Source: Flagellimonas olearia (lineage in GTDB: Bacteria; Bacteroidota; Bacteroidia; Flavobacteriales; Flavobacteriaceae). Taken from it: a stretch of DNA of 64,000 bases. This document shows, piece after piece, positions 1 through 8,961 of the stretch. The notes beneath the pieces are model-generated. The model made no database searches. It had not been told where the DNA came from and saw only the letters and a program-made list of their open reading frames with translations. Where the stretch lies: positions 991,870 to 1,055,869 of the forward strand of contig NZ_WELG01000001.1 of assembly GCF_009184425.1 (NCBI RefSeq), written 5' to 3'. Each line of letters begins with the position of its first letter. The stretch's first letter is position 1. Both the position numbers and the translations under genes were made by a program.

Positions 1-132
1 GGTCAAGACTCTTTTACGAGAACACTATATGAAAATGAAAAAATTACTTTCTGAATTAATTACATGGTAAATGTACCACCCGTGTTCCCGTAAATGAAAT
101 TATTGTTGTGAAGTGCACTTATACTGTGGTTT
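1..132. repeat. 132-bp direct repeat, copy A (truncated by window edge)
   Basis: This copy matches 210-341 with only two substitutions (81 G/A and 117 A/C in window terms). It starts with the right arm of a terminator-like hairpin whose left arm would lie before the window, so the repeat probably extends leftwards. Inside it an ATG at 29 opens a 13-codon frame (MKMKKLLSELITW, stop at 68-70) kept intact in the other copy. An inverted pair, ACGAGAACAC at 16-25 and GTGTTCCCGT at 82-91, could fold around that mini-frame. Function unknown; no transposase is nearby. Confidence 0.85.
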
Positions 133-190
133 TCTCGACATTTTGAGGTTATTAAGCATTGAGACTGGATTCCAAAACCTTTATAAACCA

Positions 191-224
191 AAAAGAGCCT
201 TGCCACTTGGGTCAAGACTCTTTT
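191..224 (-). terminator. Intrinsic terminator downstream of the serine hydrolase gene
   Basis: A hairpin can form between AAAAGAG (191-197) and CTCTTTT (218-224), continued inward by CTTG (199-202) with CAAG (213-216) and CC/GG, leaving a small loop. On the minus strand the stem is followed by a T-rich run, so it would end transcripts coming from the gene at 370-1704. It is roughly symmetrical and could also work for a plus-strand gene. The right arm is part of the direct repeat, so copy A probably had the same hairpin. Confidence 0.6.
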
Positions 225-341
225 ACGAGAACACTATATGAAAATGAAAAAATTACTTTCTGAATTAATTACATGGTAAATGTACCACCCATGTTCCCGT
301 AAATGAAATTATTGTTGTGAAGTGCCCTTATACTGTGGTTT
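210..341. repeat. 132-bp direct repeat, copy B
   Basis: Second copy of the repeat at 1-132, offset 209 bp, ending where the sequence diverges after ATACTGTGGTTT. The 13-codon mini-frame recurs at 238-279. The possible stem around it is weaker here because the first base of the right arm changed from G to A (position 290). The 77 bp between the copies are unrelated to the sequence after copy B. Confidence 0.85.
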
Positions 342-369
342 GCCAAGCTTTTTAGTATACCACATCGAT

Positions 370-1704
370 TTACGGTACCGCTTTTACGATGTTTGACAAC
401 ACCCCGTTCACGTCAAATTCCGGTTCCTCGGCCAAACCGGTCCGTACAACGACCAAGTCCTTGGACGGTATCACAAATACATATTGGCCTTGGTAGCCAT
501 TACAGGAGAACAGGTCTTTGGGCACATCGGGGTATTTACCTTCGGCATTCAGCCAAAAGTGGGCTCCATAGGTGCCATCGGAATGTATGGTTGGGGTGGT
601 AATATAATCTACCCACTCCGGAGAAAAGATTTGTTCCCCATTCCATTTACCCCTGTCCAGATACAACTGGCCAAAGCGGGCCCAGTCTCGCGTGCTGGCC
701 CAGGCATAAGAAGATCCCACATAATTTCCGTCAATATCGGCCTCCAATATCATGGAATACATCCCAATCTTATCAATTAAACTGGAATAAGGAAAGTCCA
801 AATATTCCTGATGACTCCTGAACTGTTGTCTGAGTATACCGGAAAGTAGGTTGGTGGTTCCCGAAGAATAGTTCCAAATCTCGGTAGGTGGGGCAATGGC
901 CTTTTTCTCTCTTTGCTTTTGCGTCATATCGCTATCCAAAAACAACATTTGGGTAACGTCGGAAATTCCACTATAATCCTCATCCCATGCCAAACCGCTT
1001 TGCATACGAAGCAAATGGTCCAGGGTAATGTCCTTTCGTTCATCGGCTTTCCATTCTGCAATAGGAGCGGGCCAATCCATTTCCAACTTGCCTTGATGTT
1101 CCAAAACCCCAAAACAGGTGGCCAGTACACTTTTGGTCATGGACCACCCCAAGATGGGAGTATCCTTGGTGAAGCCCTCTATATATTTTTCGGTGAGTAA
1201 ATGCCCTTTGTAAAGCACCAAAAGGGTTCGTGTCTTTTGAACTTCAGGATTACCAAAGGCCATGGCCACCGCTTTACTGAGTTGTCCCAAATCCACTTCC
1301 TCAAAAATGGAATCCAAAGGTTCTGCCTGTCCGTAAGGGTATGGAATGGTATCCACAATTTTGTTTCGATGGGGGCGAATGGTGAGTTTTTCAGCATCAT
1401 AACTATCATTGATCAGTACAGTTCCCAATCCATCCCGATATACCGCTGTGCGTTCCATCAACCCATAAACCGTAGAGGACGCCGATTCTGCCACTTCATC
1501 CACATGGGTTTCGGCCAACTCGATCAAGGGTACATTATTATCGTATTGATTCATGGATGCGGCCGAACGCTCTGCCACAAAGACCCCAGAGGCCATATTT
1601 TTTGCCGCGTACCCTGAGATAATGTTCAATTTGGGATAATTCAAATAGATGACCACTCCCACAATAATGACCAGGAGCAGCAAAACACGTTTAAGTAGTT
1701 TCAT
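370..1704 (-). CDS. Membrane-anchored serine hydrolase (beta-lactamase class C / PBP4* family)
   Basis: A 444-residue protein starting with a hydrophobic segment (residues 5-22) that probably anchors it in the inner membrane, with the enzyme domain in the periplasm. The class C-type catalytic motif SxxK is visible as S188-M-T-K191 and the second motif as YSS at 279-281. An HFW stretch near the C-terminus fits the family. Members act as esterases, D-amino-acid peptidases or true beta-lactamases, so substrate cannot be assigned. The gene stands alone, divergent from the pirin gene, and ends at an intrinsic terminator. The ATG at 1704 places the anchor right at the N-terminus, which supports this start. 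Confidence 0.85.
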   Translation of the reverse strand: MKLLKRVLLLLVIIVGVVIYLNYPKLNIISGYAAKNMASGVFVAERSAASMNQYDNNVPLIELAETHVDEVAESASSTVYGLMERTAVYRDGLGTVLINDSYDAEKLTIRPHRNKIVDTIPYPYGQAEPLDSIFEEVDLGQLSKAVAMAFGNPEVQKTRTLLVLYKGHLLTEKYIEGFTKDTPILGWSMTKSVLATCFGVLEHQGKLEMDWPAPIAEWKADERKDITLDHLLRMQSGLAWDEDYSGISDVTQMLFLDSDMTQKQREKKAIAPPTEIWNYSSGTTNLLSGILRQQFRSHQEYLDFPYSSLIDKIGMYSMILEADIDGNYVGSSYAWASTRDWARFGQLYLDRGKWNGEQIFSPEWVDYITTPTIHSDGTYGAHFWLNAEGKYPDVPKDLFSCNGYQGQYVFVIPSKDLVVVRTGLAEEPEFDVNGVLSNIVKAVP

Positions 1705-1755
1705 GGTGTTGGATGTATTTGTAACTTTCTGTTTCTAAATATAAACATTTACCAC

Positions 1756-2628
1756 ATGTCCAACATAGGATTGATCATTGAAGAACGCAGCAGGGATATA
1801 GGCGATTTTTTGGTGGGAAGACTTATCCCGTTCCGAAAGAAGCGAATGATAGGCCCTTTTATTTTCATAGACCATATGGGACCTACGCAACTGGGGCCAC
1901 AAAAATATATGGATGTGGACCAACATCCACATATTGGCCTATCCACACTGACGTTTATGTTAGAAGGGGAAATTATCCATAGGGATGGAATGGGAACCCA
2001 TCAGCGTATTAGCCCAGGTTCGGTAAACTGGATGACGGCAGGGAAGGGGGTGAGCCACACGGAACGTACCCCCGAGGATATGCGCCAGGGAAATGTGTTC
2101 ACGGCACATGGCTATCAAATATGGGTGGCCTTGCCCAAAGAATTGGAAAACATGGAACCCCAGTTTCATCATATTGAAGGGAAAGACCTCCCCAAATGGA
2201 AGGACGAAAGTGCAGAATTCACCTTGGTGGCAGGAGAGGGTTACGGAAAAGTGTCACCGGTTCCGGTGCATTCGCCATTATTTATGATAGAAATAAAAAA
2301 TGCTGAACCCTATGCACTCCATGTGAATGGGAAACTAAAAGGGGAAATCGGTATCTGCATTGTGGAAGGTGGTATAGAAGCCTGTGGTGAAGTGGTTGAA
2401 AAAGGAAACATATTGGTGTCAAAGGTAGAGGACACCTGTAACATCAAGCTGAGCCCAAATACACACCTTTTATTGTTCGGGGGAGAACCCTTCCCGGAAG
2501 AGCGTCATATTTTTTGGAACTTTGTCTCGTCAAGCAAGGAAACCATAGAACAAGCCAAGGAAGCGTGGAGAAACAAAACCTTTCCCATGATGACGGATGA
2601 TGATACTTATGTACCACTTCCTAGCTGA
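1756..2628 (+). CDS. Pirin family protein (double-cupin)
   Basis: 290 residues with the N-terminal cupin typical of pirins. The metal ligands are recognisable as H57 and H59 in the HPHIG motif and H101 and E103 in SHTERTP, close to the positions known for human pirin. Bacterial pirins include quercetin dioxygenases and redox-linked proteins that bind metabolic enzymes, so the reaction is open. No signal peptide is present, so it should be cytoplasmic. It is divergent from the serine hydrolase with only 51 bp between the two starts, and 42 bp separate it from the downstream cell-wall genes. Confidence 0.88.
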   Translation: MSNIGLIIEERSRDIGDFLVGRLIPFRKKRMIGPFIFIDHMGPTQLGPQKYMDVDQHPHIGLSTLTFMLEGEIIHRDGMGTHQRISPGSVNWMTAGKGVSHTERTPEDMRQGNVFTAHGYQIWVALPKELENMEPQFHHIEGKDLPKWKDESAEFTLVAGEGYGKVSPVPVHSPLFMIEIKNAEPYALHVNGKLKGEIGICIVEGGIEACGEVVEKGNILVSKVEDTCNIKLSPNTHLLLFGGEPFPEERHIFWNFVSSSKETIEQAKEAWRNKTFPMMTDDDTYVPLPS

Positions 2629-2670
2629 TTCCAAGGAATATGTATCTTTAGAAATCGAACATTTGGCCTA

Positions 2671-3099
2671 TTGCGAAAACTACTCTTCATATTTATTCTT
2701 GCCATGGCTTGCTCCAAAAAGCCCGAAGCGAAACCTCCCCAATTTGAATGGTTAGGGCACGAGGTAACCGCCTCTGCCTATAATTCGGTCTTCTGGCAAA
2801 CGGACAGTATTTCCCCTTCCGTAGCGGCATGGGGCGATACGTTAAAACCCGGAATGAAATGCATCGCCGTCTCACGCGACCTCATTAAAATGGGGCTTAC
2901 ACACAATACGATGGTAAAAATAGACACCTTCCCAGATACCTTTTATGTAAAGGACAAAATGCACTGGAAGTGGAAAAACCGGATTGACATCTACATGGGA
3001 AAGGATGTAAAAAAAGCGCGGGAATGGGGAAAAAAGAGGCTGCAAATTTGTTATGCTCTCCCTTTGGACACTATTTTTACGCAAAATACCCTTCAATGA
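2671..3099 (+). CDS. 3D-domain lipoprotein (RlpA/MltA-like barrel fold)
   Basis: 142 residues with a lipoprotein signal ending in LAMAC (Cys14). The rest resembles the 3D domain, with an Asp-containing AWGDTLKPG segment and the conserved KxRIDIYMG block near residue 107. These domains are small double-psi barrels found in peptidoglycan-active proteins. The start chosen is TTG at 2671: it is the only in-frame start that keeps the signal peptide, since the next ATG (2704) falls inside it. The stop overlaps the start of the following amidase gene by 4 bp (ATGA), so the two are likely translated together and may act on the cell wall in concert. Confidence 0.75.
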   Translation: MRKLLFIFILAMACSKKPEAKPPQFEWLGHEVTASAYNSVFWQTDSISPSVAAWGDTLKPGMKCIAVSRDLIKMGLTHNTMVKIDTFPDTFYVKDKMHWKWKNRIDIYMGKDVKKAREWGKKRLQICYALPLDTIFTQNTLQ

Positions 3100-3755
3100 A
3101 AAAAATACTGCTCCTCTGTTTATTGGCAATCGCAACCTGGTCTTGTTCCGTAAAAAGACAAATTGTGGATATCCCTATCCTTTTCAATGAACAGCGTATA
3201 GAACTTACCAAGGAATACTTGGCCCAGCGTTATGAGCTGGAACAGGACACCCCCAATATTGTTCCAAAAATGGTCGTGTTGCACTGGACGGTCATTCCTA
3301 CCTTGGAAGGATCATTCAGGGCCTTCAACAATCCGACCCTTCCCAACTGGCGTCCCGCATTGGAAAACGTGAGCGGGTTGAACGTTTCTTCCCACTTTTT
3401 GGTGGATAGGGACGGTACCATTTACCGGTTGATGCCCGAAACTACGATGGCAAGACACACCATCGGGTTGAACCACTGTGCCATTGGAGTTGAAAATGTG
3501 GGTGGGGGCAAAGATTTACCATTGACCAAAGCGCAGCTTAAGTCCAACATTTACTTGGTGGAATATTTGGCATCAAAATACGATATTGAGTACGTTATAG
3601 GGCATCAGGAATATACCCAGTTCGAGGGTCATCCTCTTTGGTTGGAGGTTGACGATGGTTACCGTACCACAAAAACAGATCCTGGAATGGACTTTATGGA
3701 AAAAGTTCGAAAAGCCACTAAAAAATATAACTTTAAGCCTGTACCCACAAAATAA
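3096..3755 (+). CDS. N-acetylmuramoyl-L-alanine amidase (Amidase_2), lipoprotein
   Basis: 219 residues from the ATG at 3096, which overlaps the previous stop by 4 bp and gives a lipoprotein signal ending in TWSC (Cys17). An earlier in-frame ATG (3024) lies inside the upstream gene and would bury that signal. The zinc ligands of the Amidase_2/PGRP fold are visible: H63 in VLHWT, H121 in MARHTIG and D195 in TDPG; E133 in GVEN also fits. The enzyme cleaves the bond between MurNAc and the stem peptide during wall recycling or remodelling. The lipid anchor suggests it works from the periplasmic face of a membrane. Confidence 0.87.
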   Translation: MKKILLLCLLAIATWSCSVKRQIVDIPILFNEQRIELTKEYLAQRYELEQDTPNIVPKMVVLHWTVIPTLEGSFRAFNNPTLPNWRPALENVSGLNVSSHFLVDRDGTIYRLMPETTMARHTIGLNHCAIGVENVGGGKDLPLTKAQLKSNIYLVEYLASKYDIEYVIGHQEYTQFEGHPLWLEVDDGYRTTKTDPGMDFMEKVRKATKKYNFKPVPTK

Positions 3756-3756
3756 G

Positions 3757-5205
3757 ATGATGCTAAAAAAACTCTTGCCCCTTGTATTGGTGTTAACCAC
3801 ATTGTCTTTTTATGGACAGGATGCCCTCACCTCACAACTGTATGAAACCTATGAGAAGTACAAGGAGCCTTCTTTGGACAAAAGACGGGTAAAGCATGTG
3901 GACATACAGCCCTTGATCCAGCAATTTGATGCAAATCCTAAATTTAAGGTCCAAAAAGTGGGAGAATCCATTGAGGGTAGAAATTTGAATTTAATCAGCA
4001 TCGGAACAGGAAAAATCAATGTTTTTCTATGGTCACAGATGCACGGCAATGAGCCAACGGCCACCCAGGCTATTTTTGACATCCTTCATTTTCTGGATTC
4101 CCAAGATTTCAAGACCGAGAAACAAGACATCCTATCGCAGTTGACCCTTCATTTTTTACCCATGCTCAATCCTGATGGAGCGGAAGTTTTCCAACGCAGG
4201 AACACCTTGGGAATAGATATCAACAGGGATGCACTTCGCTTACAATCCCCGGAAGGAAGAGCCTTAAAACGCATACGTGATAGCTTAAATGCCGATTTTG
4301 GTTTCAATCTACATGATCAAAGTACCTATTATAATGCAGAGTTGACGGACAAACCGGCTACCATTTCTTATTTGGCAACGGCCTATAATTATGAAAAGGA
4401 TATCAATGAAATCCGAGCCAATGCCATGAAGGTGATTGTGTATATGAACAAAATTATCCAGAAGTATGCCCCGGGCCAGGTAGGGCGTTACAGTGACGAT
4501 TTTGAGCCCCGTGCTTTTGGGGACAATATCGCCAAATGGGGGACAAGCCTTATTTTAATAGAATCCGGGGGTTATGCCAATGATGTGGAAAAGCAGGAAA
4601 TAAGAAAGCTCAACTATGTGTCCATACTCTCTGCACTGCATACCATTGCCAAAGGCACCTTCAAAAGCATTCCCGCTGAGGATTACGAGAAAATACCCCA
4701 TAACGATCGTAAGCTGTTTGACTTAAAAATTGCCAATGCCACCTACAACCTTTTGGGCAATGAGTATATTCTAGACTTGGGAATCTATCGTAACGAAGTG
4801 GACCTCACAGGCCACAATGATTTTTACTACCGCAGTTCAGTGGGGGACCAAGGAGACCTGTCCACTTTTTATGGATATGAAACATTTGACGCTACAGGCT
4901 ACACCATTGTTCCACCAAGATTGTCAACTATGGAGAATATGACAAATCCATTGGAGCTTCTAAAAGATGGGGTAGCCTACATAAAAGCTCCACTTCCCGA
5001 GGAAAAGGCCTGGGTTGATGGCCCTTCCCATCTGGTCGGAGAGGATTTCAAATTGGGAGCGTTTCACCTACAGCCCGGCGTAAATCCCACTTTCTTTTTG
5101 AAAAAAGGAGACAAAATTACCCATGCCGTGATCAACGGATTTCTATTGGATTTATCCAAACCCATTGAGACGCAAAACTTTGGAAACTCCTTGATTTATC
5201 GCTAA
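3757..5205 (+). CDS. Exported zinc carboxypeptidase, M14 family
   Basis: 482 residues with a signal peptide (hydrophobic residues 6-18, cleavage near SFYGQ). The M14 zinc site is visible as H96 and E99 in MHGNE and H186 in NLHDQ, with N156-R157 for substrate binding and the catalytic Glu at E269 in LIESGGY. It follows the amidase by one base, with double ATG codons at 3757 and 3760. The family trims C-terminal amino acids or peptidoglycan stem peptides; the position after a 3D-domain protein and an amidase favours a cell-wall or peptide-scavenging role. Its last four bases overlap a small gene on the opposite strand. Confidence 0.87.
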   Translation: MMLKKLLPLVLVLTTLSFYGQDALTSQLYETYEKYKEPSLDKRRVKHVDIQPLIQQFDANPKFKVQKVGESIEGRNLNLISIGTGKINVFLWSQMHGNEPTATQAIFDILHFLDSQDFKTEKQDILSQLTLHFLPMLNPDGAEVFQRRNTLGIDINRDALRLQSPEGRALKRIRDSLNADFGFNLHDQSTYYNAELTDKPATISYLATAYNYEKDINEIRANAMKVIVYMNKIIQKYAPGQVGRYSDDFEPRAFGDNIAKWGTSLILIESGGYANDVEKQEIRKLNYVSILSALHTIAKGTFKSIPAEDYEKIPHNDRKLFDLKIANATYNLLGNEYILDLGIYRNEVDLTGHNDFYYRSSVGDQGDLSTFYGYETFDATGYTIVPPRLSTMENMTNPLELLKDGVAYIKAPLPEEKAWVDGPSHLVGEDFKLGAFHLQPGVNPTFFLKKGDKITHAVINGFLLDLSKPIETQNFGNSLIYR

Positions 5206-5369
5206 TAGCCGTATTGAAAATTGGCCGTGGCCCCATTGATCAGCAATAGGGTCAACATAAAAAACAAGGTACATACAATGGATACAAAAAGGGAAAGTAC
5301 CAATCTTTTGTATCCCATAGGTAATGGCCCAATGGCACTGTTCTGAATGATTTCTTTTACTACATCCAT
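5202..5369 (-). CDS. Small single-pass membrane protein (55 aa)
   Basis: A 55-residue frame from ATG at 5369 to TAG at 5202. The first 20 residues look like an amphipathic helix with a GPLPMG turn, then K-R, then a hydrophobic segment of about 24 residues. The charge pattern predicts a membrane protein with its N-terminus inside. It overlaps the end of the M14 gene tail to tail by 4 bp and otherwise fills a gap that would be empty. No family is recognised. Evidence is the clean frame, start and membrane topology only. Confidence 0.62.
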   Translation of the reverse strand: MDVVKEIIQNSAIGPLPMGYKRLVLSLFVSIVCTLFFMLTLLLINGATANFQYGY

Positions 5370-5468
5370 TTTGTAATTTTTTGAGTTAGACGTTAGTTTT
5401 TAGGATGTAATTTAGTTGTGGTCTCTACATAATAAACAACCATTGTTAGAAAAACCCTACCATGGGCC

Positions 5469-5500
5469 TTGTTGAATCCATCAAAGTTTCAGTATCTTTT
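5469..5500 (+). promoter_or_regulatory. Possible sigma-A promoter for the DUF1080 lipoprotein gene
   Basis: TTGTTG at 5469-5474 and TATCTTTT at 5493-5500 resemble the Bacteroidota -33 (TTG) and -7 (TAnnTTTG) boxes with 18 bp between them. The last G of the -7 box is replaced by T. The start codon lies 34 bp downstream. Judged by eye only. Confidence 0.35.
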
Positions 5501-5534
5501 CGGAATCTTAAAATCTAGAAACCATCATTACATT

Positions 5535-6140
5535 ATGAAACTAACTTTTTTTGGCCTTTTGTTGGCATGTATCTCGTTAGTGGGCTGTGCCCAACAAAAC
5601 GCAATCGAATTGTTCAATGGAGAAAATCTGGACGGCTGGACTGTTCATGGAGATGAAAAATGGTATGTGGAAGACGGCCTGCTTATCTGTGAAAGTGGAC
5701 CAAAAGCCGGGTATGGGTATTTGTCCACCGATGATTTTTATGATGATTTTGAGTTGACCTTGGAATTCAAACAAGAAGCCAATGGCAATAGTGGTGTTTT
5801 TATCCGTTCTACCGTTGATGGCACCAAAGTTAGTGGCTGGCAGGTAGAGGTGGCGCCTCCAGGTAAGGATACCGGAGGAATCTACGAATCCTATGGTCGT
5901 GGCTGGTTGATCAAACCCGACCCGGAAAAAGACAAGAACCTTAAAATGGGGGAGTGGAATACCATGAAGATCCGTGCAGAGGGATCAAAAATCACCTCAT
6001 GGCTCAATGGAGTTGAAATGGTTACACTAACCGATGAAAAGATTGGTGAAGGAAAAGGTTCCATTGCACTTCAGATTCATGATGGGGGCGGCATTAAAGT
6101 AAACTGGCGCAACATTAAGATTGTACCCTTAAAATCATAA
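5535..6140 (+). CDS. DUF1080 (3-keto-disaccharide hydrolase-type) lipoprotein
   Basis: 201 residues from the ATG at 5535; a further upstream in-frame ATG would hide the lipoprotein signal, which ends in LVGC (Cys18). The mature part is one concanavalin-like beta sandwich with the family blocks LFNGENLDGW, GVFIRS and a closing VNWRNIKI. DUF1080 proteins bind or cleave glycans, some as 3-keto-glycoside hydrolases. A second, larger DUF1080 gene lies convergently just downstream, sharing a terminator; the pair may act on related substrates at the cell surface, which is inference from position. Confidence 0.82.
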   Translation: MKLTFFGLLLACISLVGCAQQNAIELFNGENLDGWTVHGDEKWYVEDGLLICESGPKAGYGYLSTDDFYDDFELTLEFKQEANGNSGVFIRSTVDGTKVSGWQVEVAPPGKDTGGIYESYGRGWLIKPDPEKDKNLKMGEWNTMKIRAEGSKITSWLNGVEMVTLTDEKIGEGKGSIALQIHDGGGIKVNWRNIKIVPLKS

Positions 6141-6144
6141 GCAC

Positions 6145-6177
6145 AAAAAAGCCGGAATTAAATTCCGGCTTTTTTTA
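6145..6177. terminator. Bidirectional terminator between the two DUF1080 genes
   Basis: The palindrome GCCGGAAT (6151-6158) and ATTCCGGC (6162-6169) is flanked by A6 on the left and T7 on the right, so either strand gives a GC stem followed by a T run. It sits 5 bp after the plus-strand stop and about 20 bp from the end of the minus-strand gene. Confidence 0.9.
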
Positions 6178-6196
6178 TGTTCAATCAATACTCGTA

Positions 6197-7144
6197 TTAT
6201 TTCTTTAAAGGAGTGACCACAAAGCTTCTGTACTCAATGGGGCCATGGTCTCCCTGAATCATAAATGGTCCAGGTTCTCCTTCCTTGCTATCCAACGCTC
6301 CACCGGTAATCCCAGGAATCGTGGCATCGGTAATCACAGGTTTCCCATTAAGGACCACAGAAACCCTTCGCCCTATCAACGTAATATCATAGGTTTGCCA
6401 TTCCCCAGCAGATTTGGCTGCATTTTCCGTAGGTTCCAAGAAACCATAGACACCACCAATATAGATGTCCAAAGGCTCCAATCCTTTATCGTCCTCAATT
6501 TGCAACTCGTACCTGCCCCGAAGGTAAATACCACTGTTACTTCCTTCGGGATAACGGAACTCCACGTGTAGTTTAAAATCCTGGAATTTTTCATCGGTAA
6601 TTAAATTGGCTCCAGACTCAGGGCTGGTGAGAATACCATCTTTGACCACCCACTGGTTTGGGTCACGGTCCGTATGCCATCCTGCAAGGTCTTTTCCATT
6701 GAACACTTCAATGGGTTTGCCCCATTTTGGATTTTCGGTATAGGCCAGTTTGGGAGCCCTAACGCCTGTCCAATGGTTCACGGACCCATCGGTATAGATC
6801 ATGGTACCCTTTAGTTTACCGTCCACCAAGGCGCCATGGAAAACCATATCGGTTCCTTCGGGTTCCCATTGACGGGGAATACTGAAAGAAAACTGGTTGT
6901 CTCCAAAGGTCTTTACTTCGGCAACTGGTCTAGCACTGCCAAAAGCAAAGACAAAACGACCTATAAGCGTTGCGTGCCCGGAATGTTTGATTTCCAACCA
7001 AGATGGAACAGTCTTTCCCTCAAACTCCATTTCCAAATCCCATCGACCTTCCAATGGAATCTTATTTTGGGCATTGGTTACAAAGACGGCCCCAAGGAGC
7101 AGGGCACAACATAAAGTGTACAAGGTTTTTTTCCTGAAAGTCAT
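6197..7144 (-). CDS. Exported DUF1080 protein with N-terminal beta domain
   Basis: 315 residues from the ATG at 7144; an in-frame start further up (7171) adds nine residues before the signal peptide. The signal ends near VTNAQ. Residues about 25-130 form a separate beta domain (GRWDLEMEFEGK onward) often seen fused to DUF1080, and the DUF1080 sandwich starts at VFNGKDLAGW near residue 145, with the GIYLRG block later. No lipobox is present, unlike the partner gene at 5535. Likely periplasmic or secreted glycan-active protein. Catalytic status is unproven. Confidence 0.82.
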   Translation of the reverse strand: MTFRKKTLYTLCCALLLGAVFVTNAQNKIPLEGRWDLEMEFEGKTVPSWLEIKHSGHATLIGRFVFAFGSARPVAEVKTFGDNQFSFSIPRQWEPEGTDMVFHGALVDGKLKGTMIYTDGSVNHWTGVRAPKLAYTENPKWGKPIEVFNGKDLAGWHTDRDPNQWVVKDGILTSPESGANLITDEKFQDFKLHVEFRYPEGSNSGIYLRGRYELQIEDDKGLEPLDIYIGGVYGFLEPTENAAKSAGEWQTYDITLIGRRVSVVLNGKPVITDATIPGITGGALDSKEGEPGPFMIQGDHGPIEYRSFVVTPLKK

Positions 7145-7195
7145 AGTTTGTTTATTAATTATGACGCCCAAGATAGGGATTATTCAAAAGTCCCA

Positions 7196-8296
7196 CTATT
7201 CGCAACCTCCGGTAAATCCATTGGCACTGAATTTGGTCTGAACAGCCCCTTTGCTGTTGCCATCGGTCAACTGGATCACCAAGTTGCTTTCGCCACTACC
7301 ATCACGTTTTGGGGTACAATACTCAAAAAGATAGAAACTGTTGGCCTGTTCTGCCACCCGTTGGGATATCTGATTAAAAGTGTTTTCCAATTCCTCCTTA
7401 TTGGAAGCAAACACACTGGCCGTCTTCCCAATTTTGGTCAACACCTCTGTATCGATCTCTGCACCAAGTCCAATGGAGAAATAGGAAATGTTTCTATTGG
7501 CATCCTCTACGGCTTTTAGCGCATCGGCTTCATTATATCGGGAAGCCTGGTCGGTTCCATCGGTAAACAAAACTACGGATGCTGCCCCAATGATTTCACT
7601 ATTGTTGTTTTCCTTGAGTAAGTCTTCCGCTATTTTGGTCGACTTGATCACCGCACCGTACAAATCGGTGGAAGGGTCACTACTGATATCGGCAGTGATC
7701 CCGTTTACAGCAGCGGTCAATTCTTCAGCAGATGAGGACAAAGGATTCAAGGCATGCAATTCATCTTCCCCATCAAACCAATAAATGGCCATTTTAAATG
7801 AGCCCGTTGCCTCTTCACCCGTAGGCATTACATTATTGATAAAACTGATGGAGGCGGATTTTAATTCCTCCAAACTGCCCTCCAATACACTATTGCTCAA
7901 ATCCAACACCAGTAAAGTATTGTTGTTGAACACTTGGGAGTTTGGGGAAATGCGTGCCTGGGACTCCGAAGAGGATATGATATTGAAACAATCATCGTTC
8001 CTACCTTGCTCATAAATGGTAAACTGATCGGCGGTTAATCCAGAAATAGGATTTCCCATATCGTCTGAAACCTTAAATAAGATAGAGACTTTTCCCGGCA
8101 AGGTAGTAAACTGGTCCTGTATGGAAAGTAACAACTCATTGTCACTAAAGCCCAGACAGTCATCCGGTTCCTTGCCCTGGCCCAACTCACCGTCATTGAT
8201 GTTGAAGTTCACATCATCATCAGCATTGCCACAGGCAAAAAAAACGAGGACCAAAGAGGTTAGGAAAAAATAACGAAGTACATTTTTCATTTTCAT
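7196..8296 (-). CDS. von Willebrand factor A-domain lipoprotein
   Basis: 366 residues with a lipoprotein signal ending in FFAC (Cys22) followed by an acidic GNADDD run, a feature linked to surface export in Bacteroidota. After a beta segment with a GLTADQF block, the vWA domain starts with an intact MIDAS motif D132-L-S134-N-S136 and later shows VLFTDGTDQ. It ends in a region with paired Cys residues. vWA domains bind proteins through a bound metal ion. A second ATG two codons in (8290) is an equal start. The gene is divergent from the molybdenum hydroxylase operon. Confidence 0.8.
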   Translation of the reverse strand: MKMKNVLRYFFLTSLVLVFFACGNADDDVNFNINDGELGQGKEPDDCLGFSDNELLLSIQDQFTTLPGKVSILFKVSDDMGNPISGLTADQFTIYEQGRNDDCFNIISSSESQARISPNSQVFNNNTLLVLDLSNSVLEGSLEELKSASISFINNVMPTGEEATGSFKMAIYWFDGEDELHALNPLSSSAEELTAAVNGITADISSDPSTDLYGAVIKSTKIAEDLLKENNNSEIIGAASVVLFTDGTDQASRYNEADALKAVEDANRNISYFSIGLGAEIDTEVLTKIGKTASVFASNKEELENTFNQISQRVAEQANSFYLFEYCTPKRDGSGESNLVIQLTDGNSKGAVQTKFSANGFTGGCE

Positions 8297-8471
8297 AAAA
8301 GTTAAGGTTCAACATGCAGAACGTTCAATTGGGCCAAAAATTATTCCCAAAATGCGCAATAGATTTAAAGAAAAGTTAAAATAAGTATGTGGCTGTTAAA
8401 AAAAGGAGGTTCGATTTAAATTTTGGTAACTTCAACAGCATACAAACTATATTCATTCAAATCAAAAAACT

Positions 8472-8933
8472 ATGCCAACGTATCAAATCAATGTCAACGG
8501 CGCATCACAAACAGTGGATGTTGCCGAGGACACCCCTGTTTTATGGGTACTGCGTGACCACCTTGATCTAGTGGGCACTAAGTACGGATGTGGAATAGGC
8601 CAATGTGGCGCATGCACCATTCATGTAGATGGCACCGCCATGAGAAGCTGTTCCCTTACCCTTGCCCAGATTGATGGGAAATCCATTACCACCATCGAAG
8701 GGCTATCCGAAGATGGCACCCATCCGGTTCAACAAGCTTGGAAAGAAGTGGATGTGCCCCAGTGTGGGTACTGCCAAGCCGGACAGATCATGACTGCTTC
8801 GGCCTTTTTGGCCAAGAACCCCAATCCCTCCGAGGAGGACATTGAGAATGCCATGAACGGCAATATCTGCCGATGCGCCACCTACACCAGGATTCGCAAA
8901 GCGGTACAGATCGCTGCGGAAAATATGGATTGA
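8472..8933 (+). CDS. Molybdenum hydroxylase small (2Fe-2S) subunit, IorA-like
   Basis: 153 residues, the normal length for the stand-alone iron-sulfur subunit of the xanthine oxidase family. The ferredoxin-type cluster is bound by C40, C45, C48 and C60, and the second cluster by C98, C101, C133 and C135. It passes electrons from the molybdenum site of the large subunit to an outside acceptor. It lacks a signal peptide and would be exported as a passenger of the Tat-dependent large subunit, as known for related enzymes. First gene of an eleven-gene operon running to 18825. Confidence 0.92.
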   Translation: MPTYQINVNGASQTVDVAEDTPVLWVLRDHLDLVGTKYGCGIGQCGACTIHVDGTAMRSCSLTLAQIDGKSITTIEGLSEDGTHPVQQAWKEVDVPQCGYCQAGQIMTASAFLAKNPNPSEEDIENAMNGNICRCATYTRIRKAVQIAAENMD

Positions 8934-8961
8934 TACCAGCTTTACACCTAAAAACAGAATC

